64,000 nt of DNA from Sanderia malayensis (lineage: Eukaryota > Cnidaria > Scyphozoa > Semaeostomeae > Pelagiidae): positions 992,001-1,056,000 of the forward strand of contig RQOL01000772.1 of assembly GCA_013076295.1 (NCBI GenBank). The letters run 5' to 3'. This document shows positions 12,655-22,997 of the stretch, piece by piece; the first letter of the stretch is position 1, and every line of letters starts with the position of its first letter. Made by a program: the position numbers and the translations under genes. Below the pieces are notes generated by a model that had not been told where the DNA came from, ran no database searches, and saw only the letters and a list, made by a program, of their open reading frames with translations.

Positions 12655-14652
12655 TCAAAGGTCTCCGAAATCCAATGGACTATCTTCCGCAGAAGGTGGA
12701 TTAACATTCTGTAACAAATATATATCAACACAATTAGCAACATGAAGCATGACCGTAGTGAGGTAGAACACAATGAAGGGTGGGGGATAAAAGTCTCAGA
12801 TTCCGTGATTGGGCTCCAGAAGTCACTGCGAACGAGTGAAGATGGTTCATTTGCTGCATGATGATCACAAACCATCTTCAAACTTTAGCCATCAATCTTC
12901 CACATAACGTATGAATAATCTCTACGGGGATACATAACACACGATAAGTGATGATATGTACCTTGAACTTCCTTCGCAATGCTCCAGTTAAAAGGGGGGT
13001 CATTCCCTGTCCGCATTCGATTTTCGCTTTGACGAGTGGCGTCCCACCCGGGCTTCTGAGCATGTTAACCTTCTTCAGCGTCTTTCGTAGATTGTATCTT
13101 GACAAAGGTGTCCTGGAACATCAAACCAGAATAAAAAGTCAAAATAAACAGAACCGACAAAAGTAGCTTCTATAATTTCTATAAAATTACTTTGCAAAGC
13201 CTTACGGCATTAACGCAAAGATGTATTACTTCCCCGCAACTACAGCCCTATTCTCTTAGTCACTGGGGTTATGCTATACCAAAATACAACTGCCAACCTC
13301 TTATCCATGGAAAGTAGTGGCCTCCCTCCGACACCGTCATTTGAAATATCTCTAAGCGGTGTCGCGTTCTCTTTATCAAGTGGCCTCCTTTTCAGTTTCA
13401 CGTTACGTATGTCTTGCAGTGTTATAACAGGCGGGTCAAGATTTTGCGACTCTTTTTTGCAACTTCCAAATGAAACGCGCTTCAGCTTGACTTTGAGCAG
13501 CTGGTCTTTTGTAACTCGCACGTCGGTTGATGTTTGATTTATTTCCTTTATTTTAGTTTGCTGTCGTTTTTGGCAATTATCTTTGCTCCCAGCTCTTGCA
13601 ATGAGTAACTGCGGAGGCGGAGGTGGTGGCGGCGGAGGAGCAAAATGAGGCATTAGTTGAGTTGAACTGTCATTCTTGGCTCCTTTTACAACCACTGTAT
13701 TGCAATTTTTACACTGAAATAAAAACAAACAGTGTTCCAGATTATTTAGATATTCAACGAAGAACTACAGCTATTAAAAATTCAGACCTAGCACTTACTA
13801 CTACATGGTACTCAAGTATTTAATAGTTAAACTCAAAACAAATTTTAAACATGAATTCATAAAAAAATTGAATTTTTTGCAGCACCTTATTATTTAACGA
13901 GTCTTTAAGTATCTCAATCTCCTTCTCAATATGCTCAACTCTTTGCTTCAATTTATCAATTAGTTTAGCATCACTTGCCAAAGATGCGTTGGCTCCAAAA
14001 GAAATAGTCTTTATTTTCTAGAATGAAAATATGTTTTGGTTACAACCATGCAACTTAAATGAGTGACATTGAAAAACTAAAGTATTATATTCAAACAAAC
14101 CTGGCAAAATGCTTTCATCATGCTCAGAGGTAGACGAACAACTTGTGAGACGTCAAAAAACGTAAATATTTTTCTTAACATAAAAGTTTTTCTCTCTCCT
14201 TTAATAATACCACCAGCACCTTCTGAATAACTTTTAGAAATAAAATCCAAATCTATAGCGGTCTGACTTCTCGATTTAAACGAATCATTCTCATGGACCA
14301 TTTTTGGCAAATTATCTGTATTTTGCTGCAGCTCTAAATGTTTTCCTTCGTTATCAGCTGCTTTAAGTTGCTTATCAGTATTGTTATCCAATAATAAACA
14401 ATGTTCTTTTATTTGATATTCATCCTCAATTATCATATTGTTTCTTTCCACATCTCTACCATTACTAGCATTTGTAACATCTTTCATGCACTCCACAATC
14501 GATGCAATTGCTTTGGAAATGCTACTGTTTTTTTGCAATGTACGACAATGCATGACATTGTGGCCTAATTTTCCTTTCATCTTTATTGCCAGCTTTTCCC
14601 TTCGCTTCTGCTTTGCAATCAGTCTGCATTTCCTTGACTTCGAAGTGGGCAT
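12655..14652 (-). CDS. PRR11: PRR11, proline-rich protein 11
   Basis: Five exons on the minus strand: 14101-14652, 13886-14017, 13298-13713, 12962-13112, 12655-12708; phases are consistent and the protein has about 434 residues. Features in order: a basic N-terminus (MPTSKSRKCRLIAKQKRR) as in vertebrate PRR11; a coiled-coil exon (KLKQRVEHIEKEIEILKDSL); a CKNC zinc-ligand-like pair; a PPPPPPPPP run; two DLLNVKLK-type repeats (QLLKVKLKRV, DIRNVKLKRR); and the C-terminal signature NLRKTLKKV..RSPGGTP..GMTPLLTGALRRKF. That last block is near-diagnostic for PRR11, a cell-cycle protein linked in vertebrates to late S/G2-M progression and actin regulation. The last exon encodes 17 residues ending LDFGDL. 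An upstream in-frame ATG at 14739 is possible but less like the family. Confidence 0.88.
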
Positions 14653-14914
14653 AATGAGGTGGTAGCAATACTTCCAGGAAGGATCCAGATACTGCACAAT
14701 ATTATTCAAACATGTTGAAGAAAACAATAAATTTATCACATCGAAACCGCCGAAAATACAAAAATATCGCGTCGTACTACTTAAAGCACTGGGTCGAATG
14801 CAGCCTCGATTGAGATATCGAGTGTAGAAGACTAGGTCGAGTTACGCCTGCGCAATAGCTTGAATAGACCGTAGCACGTTTACCATGTTCTTTCACTCAT
14901 CGTAGTCTTCGAAA
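14653..14914. promoter_or_regulatory. Compact divergent promoter of PRR11 and RPL23A
   Basis: Only 262 bp separate the two start codons. The part just upstream of RPL23A contains the pyrimidine stretch TTCTTTCACTC, a candidate for the oligopyrimidine start typical of ribosomal protein mRNAs. The exact start site cannot be read from sequence alone. Confidence 0.55.
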
Positions 14915-16396
14915 ATGTCACCCAAAGGGGCAGCAAAAGGTTTACCTATTTTACTTTTATCCTAGTTCAATATTAATTGAAAAAATACCCTTATTCGTTG
15001 CTTAATAGAATGTTAAACGTAACTAGAAATTTTCAGAGCTTTGTGCTGAGCCATTGATAAGAATTTCGAACCGAAAATACCTGTTTAATTATGCTTAGGC
15101 CGTTGTAATCATGGATGGAACATGTGGGTTTTGGGTTTTGAAATTTATAGAATAGCTCAAGTGATGAAATGCATAGATGTCTGATATTTATTATATGTAG
15201 ATATCTCTATGCTGCCTTCCTTCTGATGAGCTTAATATTTGTCCTTCCTTAATTTTTATAATTGGGATTGTATGAAGTTTGAGTTAGGACATTAGCATGA
15301 AGAGACTCCTGTGCTGTTTTCCCTATTGATAATTTATGTGATGTCATTTGCAGGTAAGGGTAAGGAAAAGGCCAAGGCCACAGCCTTAAAGGCCAAGAAA
15401 ACCGTCCTCAAGGGGGCTCACTCTAAGACAAAGAAGAAGATCAGAACTTCAGTTCATTTTCATCGTCCGAAGACCCTCAGACTTGACAGAAAGCCAAAGT
15501 ACCCAAAGCGATCTGCACCAAGGACCAACAAACTTGATCAATTTGCAATCATCAAACACCCTCTGACCACTGAATCAGCAATGAAAAAGATTGAAGATAA
15601 TAACACTTTGGTTTTTATTGTTGACATCAGAGCCAACAAGGCTCAAGTCAAGCTTGCTGTTAAGAAGCTTTACTCAATTGATGTTGCTAAAATCAACACC
15701 CTTGTCAGGTAAATTTTGAGGCACTGATATTTTTTTAATTATTAATCCTGTTTCAAGGATGTTTTAAAAGCTGTTGTTGGTATCATCCGATTCAAATGAC
15801 AAAACATATAGGCTCTATCAACAGAATTTTTTTAACACATTGATAAAATCTGTGCTGCCTTCTTGCTTAATTTCTATTTTTGATTTCATTAAACTCGCAC
15901 AATTCCATTTTAGTTTGGTAGTTATTTGTTGATAGTGTGAAATGTTAAGTATACTTTTGTTTGATTTATAGACCTGATGGACAGAAAAAGGCTTACGTTC
16001 GACTGGCTCCAGATTATGATGCTCTTGATGTTGCAAACAAGGTAAGTTTCCCAGTCATCAGGATTCCTTGTGATATTTTTCTCAACCCATGAGGATGTCA
16101 GTGATCAGCCCAACGGAATGATTCTGCTTTTATAATATCGGCCCAAGTTGTTTATCATCTTGCAATGAACAAATTGTATACTCTCATGATGAAATGCATA
16201 GTTGTGTTATCTGAATGTCTGATGAGAACACTATGCTGCCTTCCTTCTGAAGAGTACACATGTGACATAGCACAGTATGGGTAACCATGCACACAGTCAC
16301 ACAGCATGGTTACCTTGATCACTTTAAAAAGCTTTGTGCTTCATTTCACAAAGATTTTAATGTTTATTTTTTCCTTTTCAGATTGGTATCATATAA
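14915..16396 (+). CDS. RPL23A: 60S ribosomal protein L23a (uL23)
   Basis: Four exons: 14915-14939, 15354-15708, 15972-16041, 16382-16396; 154 residues (human 156). A basic N-terminal extension ([16 protein letters not shown]) precedes the universal L23 core: [40 protein letters not shown], and [26 protein letters not shown]. The protein ends DVANKIGII as in other eukaryotes. uL23 sits at the polypeptide exit tunnel and contacts SRP and nascent-chain factors. Exon 1 holds only eight full codons and the last exon only four, so most of the transcript is intron. Introns 1 and 3 each carry a C/D snoRNA. Confidence 0.97.
15156..15230 (+). ncRNA. C/D box snoRNA in RPL23A intron 1 (predicted guide for 18S Am468-equivalent)
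   Basis: Box C GTGATGA at 15161-15167 and box D CTGA at 15223-15226, closed by a terminal stem CTCA/TGAG. The 12 nt before box D (GCTGCCTTCCTT) are complementary to the conserved 18S rRNA segment AAGGAAGGCAGC. By the box D+5 rule the methylated base is the A after AAGG, which corresponds to human 18S A468, a SNORD83-type target. An internal D' CTGA is at 15181. It shares guide and box sequences with the snoRNA at 16180-16255. Confidence 0.88.
16180..16255 (+). ncRNA. C/D box snoRNA in RPL23A intron 3, paralogue of the intron 1 snoRNA
   Basis: Box C ATGATGA at 16186-16192, box D CTGA at 16247-16250, terminal stem ACTCT/AGAGT. The guide before box D (ATGCTGCCTTCCTT) is identical to that of the intron 1 copy, so the same 18S adenosine is the predicted target. 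The middle part (a D' CTGA, then a C'-like TGATGAG) differs. The same-guide copy in two introns of one host gene points to intragenic duplication. Confidence 0.88.
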
Positions 16397-18063
16397 ACTA
16401 GAAAAGAAAGATTAATTTTTTGAAAATTATACTTAGAAAATACTGAAATTGTTGTGTTTCTTTTGTGACTTGCCTTTGTATCAAGTTGATGAAGGAGAAA
16501 GCAGCTCTGTTGTTTCCCCACTGAGCTTCTAGCATAATGGCACTTGCGCGCGCATCTATTACCCGGGGCAATAGATGCGCGCGCAAGTGCTCACTTGGGC
16601 CCAACATTGCTTGCAGCGTGAAATCCCTAAAGATATCCGTTTATAAACAAAAGTCAGACAAGATTACGGTCCTCTCATCATTGTTTTGAAATGAACGATG
16701 CGAGCGTGGCATGCAGTGCAGTGACTAGCCCACTCCCTTCAAGGGTCGTTTTCTGTGTTTTCATTTAAATAACGGTTGCTGTTTAATGTCTTCGCGATTA
16801 ATTCAAATAGACCCAAAAGAATTGCACCTTAGCCAGGAATTTTAAAGATAGGAGTTGTTACCTAATGCTGATAGTCGAACCAGAAAGAGCATTTGAGTTA
16901 GTGAGAAATAAATAAATCAAATTTGCTGTTGACATACATTGGAAATGCAAAACAGTTCAAATGTTTCGTCCCGTAATAATGTGAAATATCAAAGCACGCA
17001 GCTCAGAACCGAGGAGTTAAAAGTTTTACCATACCCTGTATTTTGAAAGCTATAACTAATTATGCTGACAACAAGTGATTCTCTCAATTTGTTTGTATAA
17101 TTAAACTAAAATTCTGCGATTTTGCAAAAGCTTCACCAAAATGATGTAATAAAACCATTATCTTGGTCTGTCTCACTATTTGTCTTCAGTTAAAGGACAC
17201 ATTTCAAAATTTAAAGGACATCTATTGATATTTGACGGATGTAGGGGGTACGTGTGTCCCCCAAATGACTCCCCCTCGATTCCTTCACCCCCGACTCAGC
17301 CAAGAAGGGCTGCTTTCTAATCATCCATCCGTTTTTCCAGACAAAGAAACGTGTCTTCTTGTTTCCTTTACAACATTCCAAATATCAAGATAACAGCTCA
17401 TACTTTGGTGTTCAAAATTCAATTATCTGTTGATACTTCATTTATGTTTTTTTAGCCAAAGCAAAATTTTTTATGCAATCTGTTTCACTTTGAATTAAAT
17501 ATGTAGTGTCTGGGTGCAAATTTTGTTCAGATAAAACAATCTAGCACTAAACTATCATGCCATCAATATTTCACATATTATTGATAAAAAATTACTTGCA
17601 TACTAGACTACAACTGGAGAACAAATGTGAAAAACTCCATCAAATATCTCGGTTGCGTGGATGAAAATTGATCTTTTCCTAATTTGGCTTTGCTGCATGA
17701 TATCTTGTGCTTCCCTTCACTCAGTCCTGCCTTTGTCCAGCCTACAATTGTTCATTGAACTACACACCCTTTTAAGAGTACTTTCCAGCTCATGATTGGC
17801 CAGCTTTAGTGTTCTCATTGTTCTGAAGACAATTGTGATGTTATTATTGCAGCACAGTGGTTTCCTATTGTACTCACACCCAAGAGACGCACCCCATTGG
17901 CTTCTTTTTCAGTGGATTCTCTCCTTTCACAAACATTCCTCGGAGTTTTGCGGAAGGACGATCGTGATCGGCCATATTGCTGCAGGTTGAAAGATATTTC
18001 TCTCGGCTAACAGGCGATCTTATCATTTCGACTTAGAATTTCATATTATAGTAATCACCAAAC
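16397..18063. other. Intergenic region between RPL23A and the tropomyosin-like gene
   Basis: Holds the RPL23A 3' UTR, a perfect GC-rich hairpin at 16541-16589, and the upstream region of the next gene. A splice-acceptor-like TATTATAG sits about 13 nt before the next ATG, so a 5' UTR intron is possible. No coding exon was seen. Confidence 0.5.
16541..16589. repeat. Perfect 20-bp-arm hairpin
   Basis: Arms 16541-16560 (CACTTGCGCGCGCATCTATT) and 16570-16589 are exact reverse complements around a 9-nt loop ACCCGGGGC. The arms are GC-rich in an AT-rich neighbourhood. It lies about 145 nt after the RPL23A stop, possibly inside its 3' UTR. Confidence 0.9.
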
Positions 18064-18813
18064 ATGACTGCGAAATTCAACAAAGTCAAGGAACGCCTGG
18101 CTGAGCTGCAAGAGCTGGCAGACGAAGCAGATAACAGAACAGCCCAAGCAAAGCATGACTTGAGAGAGGCCCTGTCTAGGCTCGAGAAAGCTGAAGGTGA
18201 AGTTGGCACTCACAAGCGTAGGACCCAGCTTTTGGTTCAAGAACTCAATACGAATCAACAGCGTTATGATGAGCGTGCCGAAAGACTTGAAAAGGTTCTT
18301 GATGAGATCAACGTAACCGAAGAGAGACGAAAGGAGCTGGAGGAGAATGAACAGCAAGGTGATGAACGTCTTCAAGACCTCGAAGAAGAAGTCAAACTGG
18401 CCAGGCAGGTTTTGGAAGAGAACGAAGTGAAACTTGTTGAAGTCCAAAGAAAGGCTGTTGTTTTGAAACGAGATATTACCCGTGTGCAAGAGTTTGGCGA
18501 TTCCTGTGAGAAAAGGGTGGAAGTGCTTGAAGACACGATCTCGTCCACTGGTGAGAACCTGAGGAGTTTGGAAGAGCGAGAAACAGAGTCCTGTGACAAA
18601 GAAGCTTTCAACGAGGAGAAAATTGCCTTCTTGTGCTGTCAGATTAAAGAAGTCGATGTCAGAGTTGAAGCAGCAGAGAGACAAGTTCAGAATCTTGAAA
18701 GAGTCATCTTGGACACAGACAACGAGAAAAATAATTGGATCTCCAAAAGACAGGCCATCGAATCTGAAATGGATAACATTGAAGGTGTTGACGACTGGCT
18801 TGAGATGGAGTAG
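18064..18813 (+). CDS. Tropomyosin-like protein, intronless CDS
   Basis: 249 residues in a single exon, almost entirely a heptad-repeat coiled coil with no proline. The pattern follows non-muscle-length tropomyosins (about 248 residues): RRTQLLVQELNTNQQRYDERAERLEK, LARQVLEENEVKLVEVQRKAVVLKRDI, and RVEAAERQVQNLERVILDTDNEKNNW, matching the conserved RAEFAERSVAKLEK..DLEDEL end region. Tropomyosin lies along actin filaments and controls myosin and cofilin access. The C-terminus ends in an unusual acidic IEGVDDWLEME instead of the usual overlap sequence. Human tropomyosin genes are intron-rich, so the intronless state suggests a retrocopy origin or lineage-specific intron loss. The frame is intact, so it is probably functional. 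Confidence 0.85.
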   Translation: MTAKFNKVKERLAELQELADEADNRTAQAKHDLREALSRLEKAEGEVGTHKRRTQLLVQELNTNQQRYDERAERLEKVLDEINVTEERRKELEENEQQGDERLQDLEEEVKLARQVLEENEVKLVEVQRKAVVLKRDITRVQEFGDSCEKRVEVLEDTISSTGENLRSLEERETESCDKEAFNEEKIAFLCCQIKEVDVRVEAAERQVQNLERVILDTDNEKNNWISKRQAIESEMDNIEGVDDWLEME

Positions 18814-21800
18814 ATAGAACGGCTGTACAATGGCACAAAAACCTATTTCTGAACTATGTTATTTTGAACTGCATCAAAAATAAGCTCTTGGACATTTGTG
18901 AGTTAATTTATAGTTTATGTAGAATATTTTATATTTTGTATCATCCATTAATTTCTATGTAATCACTAACTGAATCAACTGCCAGTTTCGGATTTTGTCT
19001 GTTTATCACACAGCTGTTGGCTGAACGAAAGTTGCCGAGTTTGTTTTTCATAATTGTAAGGCTTTTGCACTAATGTTTCACATCCAGACTACAATCTCTA
19101 AAGGTTTTAGATTAATTTCTTTGCATTTTGTACAATCAGACAACAAACCCATTTAGTGAGGGTGCCGCCTTCTCTGTCAATTTCACAGAATTTGTAGAAT
19201 TTCTCCGCAATGTCTTTTAATTTTCTGTATTGCCTAACTTTTTGAGAATCAATATATTTAAATGATTTGAGAAAAACTACATTCCTTTCTTACTCCATCT
19301 CAAATATTTTAGATGACAAATCCAAAGATTTATTTATTTACTTGCAATGGTGGCCTTGACTCTTCCCCAGACCCCCTTACTTTATTTCCCTTCTTTTCAA
19401 TGCAATGCAGGAGGCTTGACTACAAGTTTGGAGAAAGTTGTTCACTAGAATTTCTCAGGCTCGAGGAGAATTGAAATACATTGCACACCTTGTTTACCTG
19501 GACCCTTGAAATTACCATTAAGGCTTCCCTATCCAAAGATCCATAGGCATTTCATCACATCCGGTTTCCTCTCATTCCCATTGAATTGAACCGTCGCAAA
19601 ATGTACAATAGGTAAAAGATTGACCGAGATTTTTCAGGGACCCTTTGAATATTACAAGCACCGGAATGATAAACTACACTAAATTGACTTTTTACCCACG
19701 TTTCATATTTTAATATGAAAATGCTTTACCTTGGATGTTTCCAACTTGGTTCAACTGAGCCAAAGTTACAAACTCCTTTGTGACATCAGAGTGTCAGTTT
19801 TCTTCAATAGCAAAGTTCTATCCTGCTTTTCTGCCCAGAATATCAAGTCAGCCAGGGACTAGAATAAGAAGTTATAACTTTAATATCAAGCTAGTTTATA
19901 ACAATTATTATGATCTAGAAACTTCAAGGAATTAAAATCATAAACTTTCTAATGTAAAACTTGTTTGCTCCAAATTAACTGTTGTTATTTCTTCAAATAT
20001 ATTAGGCTGTATTAGTGGTTTACTATGGTTGATATCATGTTCACAAATTCAAACTAGCATGAAGCAATTTCACAGATTTCATGAAGTTGTTCATTTACTG
20101 CAAGAGAACTACATTTATTTTGATATTTTCGTGCAATCAAGTCTTGATCAAATTTTGAATAGTTTAGTACTTTGGGCTGAGTTAATTCCACCATGAATTT
20201 AATTCCAGATTTTCAACCTTTGGAGCTGAATGATTTAATACCATAATTTCTAGTTTAACCATCTTTTTTGTCTTCCATTTGTCTATCACTTAAGGGATCA
20301 GAGCTTAAAATAAATTATTGATAATTAGTGTACTTGTTTGAAAATTTGTTGAATTTAGTTAGTCTTTGTTCTGTTCATGATTTATTGGAATTATTTTTCT
20401 GCTGTAACAAACCACCTTGTTAGTCGTTTTCGTTTAAAAACAATGCATTCTCAGGAGACTAAAAAACTAAAATGGCTACGTTTTTATAAGAAAATAGTCT
20501 ACAAAGTTTTTTATAAGAAACGAATTTTTGTACTAGACACCTAAAATTTAAAAACCTTTTAAAACTAAAAGAAAATAGGATTAAGAAACATTAATATTGA
20601 GGCTCGGAGAAAAATTTTTTTATTCATGAAAATAAAAATTTGCAGTTGTGTGTTCAACACTCTAATGAGAGCAACTTTGATATCACAAAAACGGTCTTTA
20701 ATCACATTAAAGTTGTGAGAAGTTATGAAGCTATGAAAAAAAGCTTCTTAAACTTTCAATGCCGTGCCCAGCTGACCCAATTACGTCGACTCCGACACTT
20801 CGTCCTCTTCCCGCATTCCATATAATCCAGCATTCCGGCTTTTAGTTCGCAACGAATCTTAATGAGGTATCCAAAAACACTTGTTATGACAGGCGTTCAT
20901 GAAGGTAAATTACACACACTTTAAAAAACAACGTAATGGACCAGATGCCAAGCTCGTTATATGTCGAAAGGGGGCTCATTATATCGATTCTATGCGTGTA
21001 TTCACACTGTAAGTTACATAACTTCACCTCCTATTATAACTAAATATATTTCATAGATCACCTTCACAAGTAATAACAACAATTGATCTATTAATTCTGA
21101 TGTATCTGAAGATAGGATTTACAGAGGATAAGAATGATTGATTAAGACATATTGCCACCAGCTACAGGTATTGAAATACATTGATAACAAATTTACAGCA
21201 TCGCTTTGAAATTCAAGAGCAAACCTGTAAATGGTCTTGTTGCAATTTAGCTAGTTGAGTAAATTACGGTTTAAGTTGAATGAGGGTGTCACCATGTCAT
21301 AGAAAGCAAACAAAAGCTTCAAGCAAGCAACACAGCTTTGCAGGACATTGAGCAAAATGTTGTCGGTATTTGCGTGTTTGGCTGTATGTATTTTTAATTT
21401 CATGGAAACCAGCACTGCAGAATGACATGTGTTATGTGTTTATTGTATTATGGTTTCTTCAAACTTCAAGCCTCCCCCCTGCAAAAGGGAATATTACACA
21501 TGCGCACTTGGATTTTGAGTTGTTGATATTGAAACGTGCAGTACCTTCAGCCGGGGGGTAAGAACTGCTTTCTACTTTGTTTTCCGACCTAACAAACTGA
21601 AATAACTTGTTTTGCATACGGCGGTGATGATAGCAGATGCACTGAAGATGTTAAGGTAGCTTCGTGTTATCACTTTGCTGGTATTATCGCTGATCTGTGC
21701 AGAATAGCATAGCACCGGGCTTTATTATAAAGAATAATAACAAAGAACTGAAGTTGGAGATAATATACATAAATATGATAAAAGTAAAGTACAGCAATAA

Positions 21801-22724
21801 ATCTTGAACCTATTGCTGAATGGTCGCTTCGTTTATCAATGTGATAATTTTGTCTCTTCGAAAGCATGATTGTAGGAAGGAGAAAAACAATTTGTAAGGT
21901 TGATAAATGCACATAAATTAAAGGCTGTGGTTGTATAAAGCGGAAAGCAAATAGAATATTGCATTTACAGCATTTGTGAGATTTTGTCAGACTGAAAGTT
22001 CACCAAACTGAAAGGTAAGTAGTCTGATAACCAATAATACTTTATTTCTGAACGTTCTTGCAAAAGTATATTACTTTGCACTGCACGTGTTACAAAATTA
22101 AAAGCATTTGGAAGCATGTTAAAATTTTAGACACAAAGATTAGCAGAGCAGCAATCGAAGGACAAAAAGGTACATATGTAAAAAATAAGGGGCACTCAAT
22201 TTTTTGAAATATTGGGGGGACGTGCCAATGATGTTTCCCAGTTTCAGCACGTCCCTGTATATGAAACAAGGAAGAATGCTTGATTCCTAAATCTCATGAT
22301 CAAACTCATCTTAACCAATCAATCACTTATGTTCGCAAACCTAGGCAGCGTTAAAACAGCATAGCACACGTTGGTTCAATATTTAATAAACACAATAACA
22401 ACACAACAAAACAGCAGCCTATATAGGCTATAATTTGGCTAATACAATGCATGTTACGTAAATTTTTGGTAACATATTTAGCATGCAGCAGGACTGACTG
22501 ACAACAGAACGTAAATGTTGCAGCAACAAAGCAATAGCTACTGTCAATACTAGTAGTAATGCTTCTGGTGCTGCCACTACCACAACAAGTACGACAATAA
22601 CAGGTTCAAGTCAAGTCAAGAATGTTTGGATCAGTTAATTACACGTGTCAGTCATCGAGCTTGAATACGATAGATCAGGCACAATTTAGGTCTTCTATTC
22701 GTGCTTGTCGCAGAAAATCATGGA
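18814..22724. other. Gene-poor AT-rich stretch after the tropomyosin-like gene
   Basis: Begins with the 3' UTR of the upstream gene (AATAAA near 20310 is one candidate end). Around 20484-20620 are AT-rich segments with TTATAAGAAAC-type motifs. No open frame here has a recognisable domain. Confidence 0.45.
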
Positions 22725-22997
22725 TACAGTCAGCTCTGATTAATTCGAGCACACTGGAGAAGCGAGCGTCGAAATGTTCGAATTATAAAAAAGTTCTAAT
22801 TATAGAAGTTTGTTTGATAACGATTCGTTTTTCAGTGATTCCAACCTCGAACCCAGGGCCACAATGTAAACAGTTGTAGCAAAGCTAGAAGGGCCCTGAG
22901 TTCGATGTTGCAGTGATCCTTGAAGGGGCGGAGAATTTCGTTCCAATTAGATAAAGTTCGAATTACGCAAGCTTGAACTTTGCAGACTTGCGTTGTA
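22725..22997. mobile_element. MITE, pogo/Tc1-like family A (273 bp)
   Basis: Ends are TACAGTCAGCTCTG and, inverted, TACAACGCAAGTCTG, each at a TA dinucleotide as expected for Tc1/mariner-type insertion. The interior repeats TTCGAATTATA-type motifs and has GATCCTTGAAGGG followed by a TTCGAATTAC segment. The same motifs in the same order occur in the copy at 41615-41803. There is no coding capacity. Confidence 0.75.

Noticed and set aside
15709..15971. Third snoRNA in RPL23A intron 2
   Set aside because: The segment GTGCTGCCTTCTTGC resembles the guide, but there is no box D after it, no proper box C before it and no terminal stem.
16398..16607. 69-codon minus-strand frame over the RPL23A 3' region
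   Set aside because: It runs through the GC-rich hairpin and lacks any homology.
22622..22879. 85-codon plus-strand frame
   Set aside because: It overlaps the family A MITE and its composition follows the repeat.
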